Below are positions 1-12,045 of a stretch of 64,000 bases of DNA, piece by piece. Under the pieces are notes generated by a model. That model was not told the origin of the DNA. It saw only the letters and a list, made by a program, of their open reading frames with translations, and made no database searches. Both the position numbers and the translations under genes were made by a program. The DNA is from Pholis gunnellus (lineage: Eukaryota; Chordata; Actinopteri; Perciformes; Pholidae): assembly GCA_910591455.2 (NCBI GenBank), contig OU342824.1:2451001-2515000 (forward strand). The letters run 5' to 3'. Positions within the stretch are counted from its first letter, which is position 1. Every line of letters starts with the position of its first letter.

Positions 1-893
1 GCAGCATCCCCGATAAAGTTTTAACTCCACAGAGTTGAATACCTGCCTCCCAGAGCCCTTTGGCAAACTGCAGCGTTTGACTGTGCGCTCTTTTAGATTG
101 ACCAGTATTCCCTCGGAAGCCTGAACAATCAGAAACAATGGGCTTTGATAGCTTGATCAGCGGCCGTGTAGCAGGACTTCACCATATGGTGCAGGCCCTC
201 GCTGCGGCTCTCGCTGCGACTCACACAGTTTGCCTCTGGCTTTCATTTCAACAATGGTCCATGGGCCAGGGGGCTGGGTGTCAATCCTTTAATCCAGGAC
301 TTGAGAGAACAGCTGAAAGCATGTTTGCTTCATGATATTGTAGCACAACTTTCTTTGTAACAGAGCCAGCAACAGAGAAGATGCTGTTAAGTAAAAATAC
401 CCGATGTCACCAAACACCACAGTGGTTGAAAAAAACAACATTGATCACTAACCTCTGGGCAAGGCACGTTTATTAGAGGTAAAAATGCAATAAAACAAGA
501 TAGAAAAGAAAAACGAGGCAGTATAAAAAGACACAAAGGTGACTTGAATAGATAAACAAAACACATCAAAGTTATAAATAATCAATAAGCAAAGCTTTAT
601 GAAATATGAGCCTGAAATGTAACTAAATATACTAAATATAAGGCAGAGATTTGTATTTAAAAGAACGGAGAGTTCAGATGACCTGAGAGCTCGGGATGCT
701 TTATAAGACCATTTTGAAATCAGTTCTTTGACACAAAACACTAAGTTGAACCATTTAATTGTTAAAATTGAAACGTAAAAATCATCTAAACAGATAGTGA
801 TAGAGGAAATGTCAAACCATACATGTGCAGTTTCTGTGAAAATATGTTTAATGAATACAGGCAATACCACACACACAGGCCAACAGAGAGGAC

Positions 894-917
894 GGGGGGG
901 GGGGGGGGGGGGGGGGG
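894..917. repeat. Poly-G tract (24 nt)
   Basis: An unbroken run of 24 G on the plus strand, followed by (CAGA)n-like sequence. It could form a G-quadruplex in DNA or in the nascent transcript. Its length is likely to vary between individuals and is prone to sequencing error. Confidence 0.9.
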
Positions 918-2594
918 TCAGACAGACAGACAGACTGATATATAGCTGTTTCCTTGAAAAACACTGTAATAAAACAAGTCACCCAGTTTACTTCACACTC
1001 TCATCTTCTATATTTAGTTATTCCATGCAGGACGTTCTCATCCAGCCTCCGAGACGACTGGTTGTTGAGAGTTTTGGCCGTATTTCAGGGGACAGCCATG
1101 AAGGTTGTTGGCTCTGGTATCCGGATGATACACTGTATACAGATGGGATCAGTTGTCTTCTCTGAGCTTCTGTCTCTTGCTTTGCTTTCCAATATCTTGC
1201 CCGTCCATACATCATCTATTAACCAGCAGCTCATTAAAATCACTCAAGGCAATATTCATTGTGTTTATTGCCCCGATCAATAACGTCCTGATTGTCTCCA
1301 TCAGTTCATGTCCATGATGCTGCTGGTTTGTATTGATAGTAGATGGGCAGAGTGTTTGTTAATCTTGACAGGTTCTGCAGGAGAAGCAATCACTGGTGGC
1401 GCTAATCAGCCTGCGTGATAATCAAAGCACAGGAGCAGATTCTATTATCATATAATGAGGTTACGTATGAGCCGACACCAAGACATTGTCAGTGCTGGTT
1501 ATGACGGTGTCAATTCAGGATTAGTCATTTGTACGGTGTGCAGTTTTAGTTCTGGTGGCTGTAGAAGCATTTCTTGAACGTCAGTCTGGATCATTTAAAG
1601 GGGCAGCTCAGCATCCTGCTGTTCTCAGTTTGTATTGAATTTTAAAACAAGTCCTTTCTGGGAATATATCACTTTGGTTTGAAGAACTGGGATTTCTCAC
1701 AATAAAATATGTTTGAGTTTAAACACAGAACTGTAGTTAATGAATGATGGATTGGTGTTTGCTCTTCACATATATCTTATATTATGTGGTGGTATTGTAA
1801 TAGAACAATAATTGGAATATTGGAGGTGCACTTGTCTTTGAGGGGAGGAAAAGAAGGTGTCTTTGTGTATATGGTGCTAACACACAGGCATGGTACACAT
1901 CCTGGTTTCCTGCAGGTATTCCTGGATGTTTATGATTACCAGGAGCTCTCAGTCCCTCCATTTCCATCATTTACAAAGACAGGTAAACAGTAAGGAGTAT
2001 GCCACCAGACTAATGATTTGTCACTTTGTCAGTGTTTGAAGAGCAATTATAAACTGATTTATTAAACTTGCATTTAGATGATGCATTAATAAATTAAAAC
2101 TGAAAAACAGAATAAATCTACATTTACATTTGCTAGGAATAACTGTTCCCTTCATCTATCAAAATTCAACATTTTGAACTTCTTTTATACTGTTTTCACT
2201 TTCTCTCGAGGGTGAGGATGAGATATCTGGGTCAGAGTTCAACCCTCCAGGTGTGTCCGTATAGAAAAAAAGCACTGCTGCTGTGCATTGTTTCTTTGGC
2301 AGAATATCACCACTCTAAACGCCATTGTATGATACGTTTGTCCCTTCGCTTTCTATCATTTATTTGTGCTCCTATCTATTTCTCTAACATTGTTTGTTCA
2401 CCCTAAGCACCAACTTGACTGACAAGGAGTGCCAGTGTGGACACCAGCGCCTCTCTGACATGTTTTCAAAAAGAAGCGCTCCTTGCAGGTGTACAAAAAA
2501 CACCCCGGAGAGCTCAGAAAGAAGGTGCTCGATGCAGCACCTTCTTACTGGATGGTCACATGTGTTTTTTTCTCATCGGGAACAATTGCAAAAA

Positions 2595-3315
2595 AATGCT
2601 GTCACGGGAATGCAAGGACTAGGACTCAATTGCAAGACCACAGGAGATAGTCAGGAAAACAGTCTTTATTAGCACAGCTGATTACAGAAAGGAAAGGCTG
2701 TGTGGAGCCCGTGGTCCGACACAGCGTGCAGGCCGGATCGACGGTGTGGTACCCGTGGTCCGACACCGGAGGGCAGGCAGATTGACGGTGTGTGTCCCGT
2801 GGCACGACACCGGAGGACACGGGGGGATTCCCGGATCAGCAGACACCGGAGGCAGGCAGAGCGTCGGCGAACAATCCAGTGGGGACACAACAGAGGCTCG
2901 GGGGGTTCCCGGACCGTAGGACACCGGAGGCAGACACCGTAGGTAGGCAGAGCGTCAGCGAGAAGAACTGTTGGGACACAACAGAGGAACGGGGGATTCC
3001 CGGACCGTAGGACACCGGAGAGCAGACGCTCGAGACAGCAGGCGATACAGGGTTGAAGCGGGTGAAAGATGGGACGAACTGACAACCCCAGACTGCAGGA
3101 CCAGGGTTATTATAGTGGCAGGGGAAAGGATTAGTGATAGAGTCTGGTGTGTCAGCCAGCGAGAGGTAATTGGCTGAGTGGCAGCAGCCGTGCACCAGTC
3201 AGGGGTGTGGCCATGGGAGTGACTGGAGGCAGAGGAAAAATCCCCGAGCACATGGCACAACACAACACACAGGGAAAACAGAGGTTAACACACACGGTCC
3301 AACAGGGATCCTGAC
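2595..3315. repeat. GC-rich interspersed repeat with internal minisatellite
   Basis: Much more GC-rich than its surroundings. The ends read ctgtcacggg and cctgacag, a short imperfect inverted pair. Inside, units built on 'ccgtggtccgacaccgg' (about 2705-2825) and then 80-90-bp units built on 'ttcccggaccgtaggacacc' (about 2825-3030) recur in tandem. Open frames on both strands here come from the repeat structure, not from a gene. No target duplication is evident and the class is unknown. Confidence 0.6.
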
Positions 3316-3816
3316 AGTCACTCAGAAATATACGCTGTATGGATCCTCATACGCACTAATAACATGTTTTAAATCTATTCACAGAAAGAGTTATAAATAT
3401 ACAGGTTTTAGTTGTACTGGAGTTACATGCTGAACTCCAGCTGGGTGCTCCACTTTCTGGAGTGGGGTTGTCACAGTGTTGTTGCCAGGCACCCAGTGGA
3501 AACATTGAATACAATAAAAATAAACTTTCTATACAAATGTTTCTGTTTTTGTGTGGATGAAACAAACAAAATCCAGCAACAACAAGACTATTGGATTCAA
3601 CAAAGATCTTTTATTGCCATTCTACAACATAATGCAATCAAATGCAGATGTAGCCCTTTTATGCTCCCAAAGAAAAACTAAACTAAAGATGAAATTTGCA
3701 TCAGGAGGAATGTAACAGCCACTGCAAACACACCGCTGATGTCTCCAGGCAGATAACATGGTCTGCATCTTCACATTAAACATTTGACATCAGGAAAAAT
3801 GATGAATCAACTTTGT

Positions 3817-4143
3817 CTATGTATGAGCACCAAGCATGATTGATGTAAACATAGATACAACGGAGGCAGGTCTCTGTAAAGATGGTGGCACAACACTCCC
3901 TGATCTCCTGTTAGCCTGACTCAATTCATCCATTTGATTTTCCTGCCACCGGATAGTAGACAGAAGTAGTGGAGTAGCCTTAGGTCCAAGCTGGGTTTGC
4001 TTAGCTGTCTCTTTGGCGGCGGCCAGTCTGCTTTTAGTGTCAGGTCTGCGTGCCGAGGGGCTCTCCAAGGTGCTGATTCTGCTACTGGCAGCACCTTGAG
4101 CAGCAGTGGGAAGGCCTCTAGCAGCAGGAACTCCAAGGCGGTT
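3817..4143 (-). other. Unexplained 109-codon open frame (possible retrocopy or nested exon)
   Basis: The minus strand reads open from about 4143 to a TAG at 3817, starting LNRLGVPAARGLPTAAQG and ending SVVSMFTSIMLGAHT. An AATAAA on the minus strand lies about 200 bp downstream (around 3612-3617). No clear acceptor with a polypyrimidine tract precedes it, and a TGA lies immediately upstream in frame. The Ser/Pro/Arg/Ala-rich composition is coding-like, but I do not recognise the protein. It may be a fragment of a processed retrocopy, a terminal exon, or chance. Confidence 0.25.
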
Positions 4144-4304
4144 TAGTCATAACCTTTATTTCCATCCCCTGTTAGTATGTTCTGTTTTCTGAATCTTGGA
4201 ATGTTATACGTGTGAGTACGAGACAAGAAGTTCAGCTTTAGTTCTGTTTGTTCTTTTTCTTGCACTGTATTTTGATGGTTGCAAGTGATTTAATTAGAAA
4301 GCTT

Positions 4305-5700
4305 AATTAGGGCCTGAGCACCGTCAACGTCGGGCCGCAAGGACCCTATTGAAACTGTAGGAATTATTATTATTTTTCTCTCCAATGAATCGCCTTTTTG
4401 GGGGCTTTATCATATCCGAAAACTCACCAAAGTTGGTATGCATATCAGGACTGCGGGAAAATATGATATTTTATGAGTCCCATGCTCGAGTATGAGAAAA
4501 TTGCTCGCTAGCGCCCCCTAGAATTTATCCACCTCATCCCGTAGGTCCGATTAACTTGAAATTTGACACACAAATGCAACCGAATGAGGTCTACAAAAAA
4601 GCATCTTGGACCCCTAAGCTCCGCCTACCAACATTTTCTACCATTTTGAATTTAGTGAAAAACATTTTTGCAAACTTTTCCTACACGCTGGGTCTGATTG
4701 CTTCTAAATTTACTGTAGATCAGTATTGGATATATATCATAACATTTTATCAAAAGATTTTTGATCTCATTTTGTTTAGAAGGTATGAACCAATGAACTT
4801 GATAGGGCGTGGCTTTGTTTTTCAATACTCATCACTTCAAAACCATTTAACCTATAATTGCTAAATTTGTCGCATATGTGCAACATTGCATCCGGTTACG
4901 TAGCCTAATATTTTCATTTCATTCAACCACTAGAGAGCGATACAGTAGTTAGTCCATTTTTTTGCTTTTTTGTCAATTTTCATAATTTTTTGGTGTACTT
5001 TAACAGACTCCTCCCACAGAATTCATGCGATTGACTTCAAATTTGGTCAGGATGATCTATTTGGTCTATAGACATTAATGATGAAAAGTTACTAAAATGG
5101 TCTACTGCCATTGAACGACCTTTGTTTTATGTGGTGCCCATTGCCGTGGCAACGTGTCATTCGCCATGAAAAAGGAAGCACATTTTTCTGTGGCTTAGGA
5201 TGCTCAACAAGCTTTGGGACTTTGCACAGGTGTCATTGGTGATGAAAATAGATATTTCATATGGCTTTTTGGCTTGACCGTTTCAAATTGCCTCGATAGT
5301 GCCCCTTTTTCTATTAAAGTATCTTGGGACCATGCTCTAAAATTAACAGGAAGTCGGCCATTTAGATTTTTGTGTGAATTTCCCTTGATTTCTAGTCCTT
5401 ATACTTAAACGAACTCCTCCTAGGGACTTTGTCAGATCCTTTTCAAATTTGGTCAGTACAATCTAAAGACCTTTACAATTAAAAGTTACACAAAGCCTTA
5501 CGTTTGATGGAATGGTGTAGCCATGGTGGCCATTTTACGTGATTCACCATTAAACAACAAGCTGATGTAACTCCACTGGACTTGCTCAAATCTGTCCCAA
5601 ACTTGCCGTACTTGATAAGAGTCATGGCCTGAGGATGTCTACAAGGCGATTTTCACTCAAAGTCATAGCGCCACCTACTGGCAACAGGAAAACAGCATTA
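4305..5700 (+). repeat. Unclassified teleost interspersed repeat
   Basis: Begins 'ttagggcctgagcaccgtca' and contains 'gcgccccctag', 'gcgccacctactgg' and repeated 'tcaaatttggtcag' modules, wording I associate with a widespread fish repeat. Similar blocks recur inside it at about 5005-5100 and 5410-5500. No coding capacity is seen. Confidence 0.6.
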
Positions 5701-5761
5701 TGTGACAAACGGCCTCCGATTTACATGACATTTACATGATGTGGTCTGCACTTGATATAGA

Positions 5762-5885
5762 CCAGTGGTTCTCAAACGTTTTCTGTCACGCCCCACTTTG
5801 GAGGAAGAAAACTGTTCATGCCCCACCGCCCCAACAAAATTGTAACAAAATGGTCCATGTTGAACTTTGTGGTAGTCTTTTGACA
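5762..5885 (+). repeat. Truncated hAT-like terminus
   Basis: Starts cagtggttctcaaac, a typical hAT non-autonomous terminal sequence, followed by 'ctgtcacgccccactttgg'. No matching right end occurs before exon 1 at 6004, so the element is truncated or very divergent. Confidence 0.5.
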
Positions 5886-6003
5886 ATCTTTGTAGATGAA
5901 AGAGCATACGGTTGAATCAGTCAAAATCATTGTCTTTCATTGCTACCCGTCAGGTTTCATTCCTCATCAGTGATGCATGTGTGTATATCTCCACTATATT
6001 TAG

Positions 6004-6160
6004 ATGCTACATCACCCTGACTCAGTCCCTTCACCTGACCATGAGTGGAGCTCCGGCAGGGCCTGCAGGCACAGGGAAGACTGAGACTACCAAAGACTTA
6101 GGTAGAGCCCTTGGCATCATGGTCTATGTATTTAACTGCTCTGAGCAGATGGACTACAAG
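6004..6160 (+). CDS. dnah9: dnah9 exon 1 (local): AAA1 Walker A
   Basis: Encodes residues 1-52, preceded by the last base of a split Arg codon. It starts CYITLTQSLHLTMSGAP and carries the main ATP-hydrolysis P-loop GPAGTGKT; its Lys codon is at 6077-6079. FNCSEQMDYK ends the exon. The donor is a strong AAG|gtgagt. The acceptor, atatttag, has little polypyrimidine. The preceding exon, which should encode the sequence ending in LTDR, was not found in 1-6003. Confidence 0.96.
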
Positions 6161-7138
6161 GTGAGTAAGCACGCATGGGTATCTGCATTTGAGCCTGTTC
6201 ACGTAGCTAATGTGCATTGGCAGCCGCCCATATTATGCATGTTTCTTTTCATCTTCGCCTTTGTCAGCAAAATGGCATTCATTTCTCATTAAAGTTGTCA
6301 ACCCACCTTAATGCCTTTCTCTTTTCCTCTTTCATATTTTTTTCTTTTCATCTTTTGTTTCACTGCTTCCTTCTTGAAAGTAGAGCTGATTAGATAAACC
6401 CTGATTGTTTTTTCTTAATTACACCTCGTCAAAATGCCCTCTCTGTACCCAGCCTCCACCTTGCTTTATTATGCCATTTTGTATATTCTAACATGCATAC
6501 TTTCTGCATAGTGAGTGCTCAGGGGAGACATAAACATAATCTTGTGATCCGACTCGCTCCGGCTTCCCCCAGAGAGGGGGCATCATTACAGTATAGCAGT
6601 GTGCAGCACCCCCAGCTATACACACTGCAGAAAGGTGGCAGAGAGAAGTGCTAATATACTCCAGGAGGAACACAGGCACTAGAAGCTGGCTTCAGAGCCC
6701 CACACTGTTACTCATATTCAGTTATGTATACACACACACAAGCTGAATCAATCCACCAGTCAGCTCCGGTTTGCGTCAGAGAAGGCTTCCTCGGCCCTGT
6801 AATTGGACAGAGAAGTCATCCTGGTCCAGCTGTTCACCTGCTCTCAAGTTGATGTTGGGAAAACTAACTTTCTCTGTCTGCCTGTTTTATTAGTATGAGG
6901 CCTTGTGTATGTATCATCCTGTTGTTGCACGCTTACCTTCAGCCTGCTGTGGTGCTGCACTCTGCTAACTGCAATGAAGGTTTTTCCATATATTTTCTGT
7001 GTAATTGCATGTCTGTTTCACCTCATGCCTCATCAGTCAGTCAGACCGGGTCTCCACCTGTGAGCCGGCCTGACTGCCTGCCTGCCTCTCCTGCAGTGAC
7101 CATCTGAAAATTTGTCTCTCCCTGTCTCCGTCCACAAG
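6161..7138 (+). other. Intron 1
   Basis: GT-AG intron of 978 bp. No repeat family or RNA gene is recognised apart from a short (CA)n near 6732. Confidence 0.85.
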
Positions 7139-7243
7139 TCCTGTGGGAACATCTACAAAGGCCTGGCTCAGACGGGGGCATGGGGCTGCTTTGACGAATT
7201 CAACAGGATCTCAGTGGAGGTGTTGTCTGTGGTGGCTGTACAG
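7139..7243 (+). CDS. dnah9: dnah9 exon 2: AAA1 Walker B
   Basis: Thirty-five full codons, residues 53-87, phase 0 at both ends. WGCFDEFNRIS holds the AAA1 Walker B Asp71 and catalytic Glu72, so this primary ATPase site looks active. VEVLSVVAVQ closes the exon. Acceptor is tccacaag, donor CAG|gtaaga. A Cys at residue 54 (SCGNIYKG) stands where SIGNIYKG is common in relatives. Confidence 0.96.
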
Positions 7244-8200
7244 GTAAGAACAAGTCCAGTTCCTCTGCCTCAGGTACTCCACAAATCCCATTCAGGTCGA
7301 GACGTCAGTGTGAACGCAACTTGTGTGTATTTTAACCCCAGGTGATGGAGCTAAATGTGTGAGCTGTCATCTGATTTATCAAGTTGTGGTCAAAACAAGC
7401 CCTTGAAAACAGCTCTGCAAAAGTAAAAAGCCTCTTTATCACCGATTGCAAGCGTCAATTCCTTCAGCTATAAGACTAATCCACCCAGGCTGGCACCTTT
7501 GCACCCAAGAGTTTCTTCATAATTGGATTCTTCTCTGATCTGATTTGAGAGTGAAGGATGGAAAACCGCCTCCTTTGCGCACATCTTTCAACAATAATAG
7601 CAGCAACTCTGAATGGACAAACTCTAAACTCTCAAAGGACGATAATATGGTGAATTAGTATTTGCTCAGTGCTCGTACAATCTTGATTTACACATGCTCA
7701 AATAGCACATTTGTAATTTTGAGGGGTTTTTTTTCAAATCAATCATCTTTGTGAACTAACCAGTGATGTCAGTTTGACTTTTGTCAAGTTCTTCTTTTTT
7801 CCATAATAGTTTTTTTTTGTCCACTCCATATGAATATGCATTGAAGAATAAACATTTTAGTTTTTGAAAATACACCTGCATCCAGAGAACAGTCAACAGT
7901 TTACCTTAATAATAATTATCAATACTGATTTCAGAGCCATGATCTGAACGGACATTTAACAGTTACTGGATATTGTTTGTCGTCTCAATACTCAATGCTA
8001 CTAATAATGCAGATATTTAACTGGGGGATATCACGACATAGATCATTTCAGGTCTTGAGAACGATATACATCCGGATATAGCATTTTTTCTGCTAATTCA
8101 ATATATATATATATGTACTGACATTTATGTCAGTACATGCTTTTTTTATTATGGATTTGGACAACATCATTGTGTATCACAATATTTCTATATTTATGAA

Positions 8201-8390
8201 TGTGGTGGCGTGGGCATGGTTGGGCTCACCTGCAGAGGGGACTGAGTGTGGGGAGGGAGTGGTTCAGGGAACGGGGCCGGGGAGAGGGCTAATCAGCCTC
8301 AGTCCTCTCCCCGGCCCCGTTCCCTGAACCACTCCCTCCCCACACTCAGTCCCCTCTGCAGGTGAGCCCAACCACGCCCACGCCACCACA
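8201..8390. repeat. Near-perfect inverted repeat, 87-bp arms
   Basis: Arms 8201-8287 and 8304-8390 pair throughout apart from one A-C mismatch (8216 with 8375), around a 16-nt loop. The arms are strongly GC-rich, unlike the AT-rich sequence around them. As intronic RNA it would fold into a roughly 190-nt hairpin. No target duplication is clear, so it may be a MITE or a local inverted duplication. Confidence 0.9.
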
Positions 8391-11184
8391 ATGAATTCAT
8401 TTGAATATGATTCCATTGATAGACGGAAAATTGCCATAAACTCTTATAACCCACCGTAACCTATGCTCAGCAGCAAACAGCAGACACAGTTAGAGACTAG
8501 CTGGCGAACAAAGTGGAGCATTTAGCAGCTAAAGAGCCAGATGTTTGTCTTAGGAGTTGGTGGAGGCCAAAACAGAACTAGGGGAGTGAATTTTAGACAT
8601 TCGTTTATCAGACAGCCACAAACACAACTCTACACAAATGATGGTGTTGCTCTCTAATATTTCAGTGTATTAACTGCTTGTTGCACTGCCCTTGCCTTAA
8701 AGAACATGAATGCAGGTTTTGTTCTGTGCCTCAGTGTAAGTTAAATCAATACCTGACTCTTTTACATCTAGGAGCTCTTTGGCTGAACTGAATTGATCAT
8801 TATGGCTTTGCCTCCCATTCTCCTCCTCCATCTTCACGTCACATAAAGTTGACTTATTCTCTACAAACTGAAAGGTGTATACAGCAGCTAGCCCTTTGAT
8901 TACAGAACTCAGCCATACCCTGTGTGTTTCTGCTGATGCTAGCTTTCTGTTCTCCCAGATCAAACAGATCCTCTCCCTGTGGTGTCATAAGTCTCTTTGG
9001 TGTATTCAAATCGTGTATGCCGCTGCCCCAGTCACTGTCTTCATGCATGTGCAATACTGTCATTGCAAAATGCATATCGTTGATAAAGATGCTGATCATG
9101 ATCATAATGATGATGGAGATGGAGCTCCTCAAAGGATCATTATTCATTGCTAGAGTAAACACTCACTTCCTTCCTTCTTAAGCAGCGATGAAAGTCTTCT
9201 TCCATAAATCTCTGGAAGCCAATGATACTTAGAAGAATGAATAGGTGTTGCATGGCGTAATGAATAATACATCACGGTGGCTTATACGTGAAGAAGTAGA
9301 CCTTGAGAACAGAGGAGCGTCAAACTCCCGCTGTGACAGCTGGCAGCTCGCTCCAGTGCTCAGCTTCCTTCTGAGGAGCCAACGCCGAGCCATCTCTCAC
9401 CATAGCACACACACACAATCCATCCTCTTAAAGTGGGAGCAGCTAGCATCGTTTGGTGACATACTCTGCTAACACAGGTGGCGGGACCAGTTCTACATTA
9501 GATAAAGCAGTTCTACATTAGATAAAGCAGGGACAAACAGAAGGCCGCCAGACATAACAACATGGAGATAAATTGGTGAGGTTCTGCCTCTGTTACAGCC
9601 AACTCAAGCCTGGAATGTGAATATATTGAAGCTGCTGGGTTCAGGCTGTACATTCAAAGAGACAGCAAATAGTGGAGCCAGACCCCACTGGATCACTCCT
9701 TTTAGAACACTGTCTGTTCTTGAACTTTTTTAAAATTATTCTGGCGTTTTCCCTCCTTTTCCCCTGAAGGATAACAGAGGTTGGCCACTGTCGTTTCACA
9801 TAAAAACGAGCCCCACTGATGTTCTCATGAAACCGGGGTTTTTTTGCACTGTTTTTTTGTTTTCTGCTTTCCTCTCCCTATTGTATTAGTATGACTGAGT
9901 GATCTGTAGCCGAGTACTCATCCATGAAGAGATGTTCCTCTTTCCAGCTGTCGACTCGCTACGCTCTTTTACCACATGCATGTGAAATTCATAAAGCCTC
10001 TTACAGGCTGGGATTCAGAGTTTTAGGCCAAGACACACACAAAGTTCTTTTCTGAAATCTCATTCAATCATAATGTAGACAAGTGGAGCCAGTAAACCCA
10101 GGCTGACGGCATGCTCACATTATTGATGAAATTGTGTCCCTGAAAAAAAGGTGCAGAGTGCATACCAATGAGACAGGCTGTTACACATTGACTGTGGTGT
10201 GTGCTTACTAGTGATATTATTGAAATGCTAATGAGTAAAACAAAACTTTCTCAGGTGTGAGGGTTGCACTAGTTGGAAGCGTCTTTTCGGACGGTTAATT
10301 GATAGTAACTGGGACTTTTGTAACTTTTGTGATGCGGTGACAAGACAAGCCAACCACTTCTAGCCATGGTAGTGGTGCAGCTCTAGGGACGACCATGTTG
10401 GTAGGTTCAATGACTGCTCCAGAGTGAAATACTAAAACAAATATTCACATTTTGTATTTACATTTATGGTCTCCAGAGGATTAATCTTGATGACTTGATG
10501 ATCATGTGACTTGTTCTTTAGTGCCATTAACAGTTCAGACTTATCGTGTGACATAGCTCTACAGCTACTTGTGCAGACATTTATGGTCCTTTAGGATGAA
10601 TTGTATTGACTTTGGTGGTCCTTTAAGGGCAACTCCATGGATTTTGCACATCAAAGTGGTTTCCAGGTGTTGGGGAGTACGACGGCATATGCAAACAATG
10701 TTTATAAATCTCCAAAGGGATAAATTGCCTCAAGGGATGCCACTTGGGTCTGCATGGGTTGGGTTTGAAGACTGCGAGTTACAGATTTTAAATCCTGAGG
10801 TGTGGAGTCAGAGAACTCATTTTTCCAGACCTCCTCTGCATTTCTACTGCTGGCATGCTAGCATCAAGCTGTACCCACACGGGCTTTCTTGCAGACAGAC
10901 TTGAGGGCAAACTTCTCCCTTGTGCCTACACTACACTACAAGCTACACTAGCCGCTACTAATACACCTGCATCTCAGACCAAACAGATGGTGGTTTAGTT
11001 GCAGTGTTGGTAATGTAGGCGGCGGGTTTAAACAAGAAAGAAGAATGTGTGGAATCAAGAGAACACTATCTTTGTTTCTACTGCGTCGATTTGAACCTTT
11101 ATTTTTTTAAACAGAATGTCAATAGACAGTCCAACATTGTTATCAAAGTGCCTTTTCTTATCTTTTAACTTGTCCTCTACCACC

Positions 11185-11400
11185 ATTAGTAGTTTTATTT
11201 ATGACCAAATAGCTACAAACCTAATGACATTCCTCATCAGCCTCAGCTGTACTTAGTGCTAACGTTAGTTAGAAAATGTTAGCATGCTAACGCTAAATTA
11301 TTATGGTAGGCATGGTAAAAATAGATGGTAAACTTAGTCTTAGCATGTTAGTGTTCTTACTGTGAACAGCTATGCTATGCAAGTGCAGCCTCAGTATGGC
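11185..11400 (+). repeat. 'gctaacatgctagcat' teleost repeat, copy 1
   Basis: Reads 'tatgaccaaatagctacaaa', 'cctaatgacattcctcatca', 'gcctcagctgtactta' and 'gttagcatgctaacgctaaa' in order, the same series as the copies at about 34960-35140 (inverted) and 38860-39500. Non-coding. Confidence 0.7.
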
Positions 11401-11524
11401 TGTTTAACAAACAATGTAACAAACAGCTTTTTGATCCGCGGTGTTATTGTGGGTTGGTACCAAAAAAGTATTAAGATCGGATATCATTTCATTGTACCCT
11501 GTATTTTGTTCTCTGTACATGCAG

Positions 11525-11682
11525 GTTAAAAGCATCCAGGACGCCATTCGAGATAAGAAGCAGAGGTTTAACTTCATGGGAGAAGAAGTGAATCTTTGCC
11601 CCTCTGTTGGCATCTTCATCACGATGAATCCAGGCTACGCTGGCAGGACTGAGCTTCCTGAGAACCTCAAGGCTCTGTTCAG
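11525..11682 (+). CDS. dnah9: dnah9 exon 3: AAA1 sensor region
   Basis: Residues 88-139 plus two bases of Arg140. It begins VKSIQDAIRDKKQRF and contains the conserved dynein AAA1 segment GIFITMNPGYAGRTELPENL, which carries the sensor-1 Asn and follows Walker B in every axonemal heavy chain. Acceptor is catgcag, donor AG|gtaggt. Confidence 0.97.
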
Positions 11683-11906
11683 GTAGGTCAAGGGACCATC
11701 AGAAGTCACACTGATGTAATTCAATATATCATGCTTTATTCCTCAAATATTTTGATCCAGAGTAGTTGCACTCTGAAAAGGTTGAACTACCTTATGGGAA
11801 GATGGCTGAAAACATTGTGGGAATAAAGGGCAGATGACAAAACATCTATTGATCCAGGATAGTTATAATGAATGAGCTCTTTTGAGTGCTGTCCATTTTT
11901 CCAAAG

Positions 11907-12045
11907 ACCATGTGCCATGGTGGTGCCAGACTTCGAGCTGATCTGTGAAATCATGCTGGTGGCTGAGGGCTTTCTAAACGCCCGGATCCTGGCGAGAAAG
12001 TTTATCACCCTCTACACGCTGTGTAAAGAGCTATTGTCCAAACAG
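11907..12045 (+). CDS. dnah9: dnah9 exon 4: AAA1 alpha subdomain
   Basis: Completes Arg140, then encodes residues 141-186 (PCAMVVPDFELICEIML through LYTLCKELLSKQ). This is the AAA1 segment just after the sensor loop. Acceptor ttttccaaag, donor CAG|gtaata. Intron 3 before it is only 224 bp, one of the shortest in the window. Confidence 0.97.

Larger units (their letters stand above)
1..6003. other. End of the intron upstream of local exon 1
   Basis: No dynein exon was found here. The stretch holds a 24-nt poly-G (894-917), a GC-rich repeat (about 2595-3315), an unexplained minus-strand open frame (3817-4143), a 1.4-kb teleost repeat (about 4305-5700) and a truncated hAT end (about 5762-5885). 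The rest (about 1-890, 920-2590) is AT-rich unique-looking sequence in which I recognise nothing. Confidence 0.7.
7244..11524 (+). other. Intron 2
   Basis: GT-AG intron of 4.28 kb. It holds a TA run (about 8101-8115), the large hairpin at 8201-8390, a 21-22-bp tandem duplication (about 9489-9531) and a 'gctaacatgctagcat' family copy (about 11185-11400). The remaining sequence shows nothing I recognise. Confidence 0.85.

Noticed and set aside
1915..1981. Exon-like segment (tgcag, 67 open bases encoding VFLDVYDYQELSVPPFPSFT, then gtaaac)
   Set aside because: It does not match any dynein heavy chain sequence before AAA1, and its phase (67 nt) and lack of context give no support. It is probably a chance AG...GT pair.
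2669..3195. Overlapping open frames of 80-138 codons on both strands
   Set aside because: They fall on the GC-rich tandem repeat, occur in several frames at once, and have low-complexity Cys/Pro/Arg-rich translations. By-products of the repeat.
8201..8390. Hairpin as a microRNA precursor
   Set aside because: The near-perfect 87-bp arms and GC content are unlike ordinary animal pre-miRNAs. Kept only as an inverted repeat.
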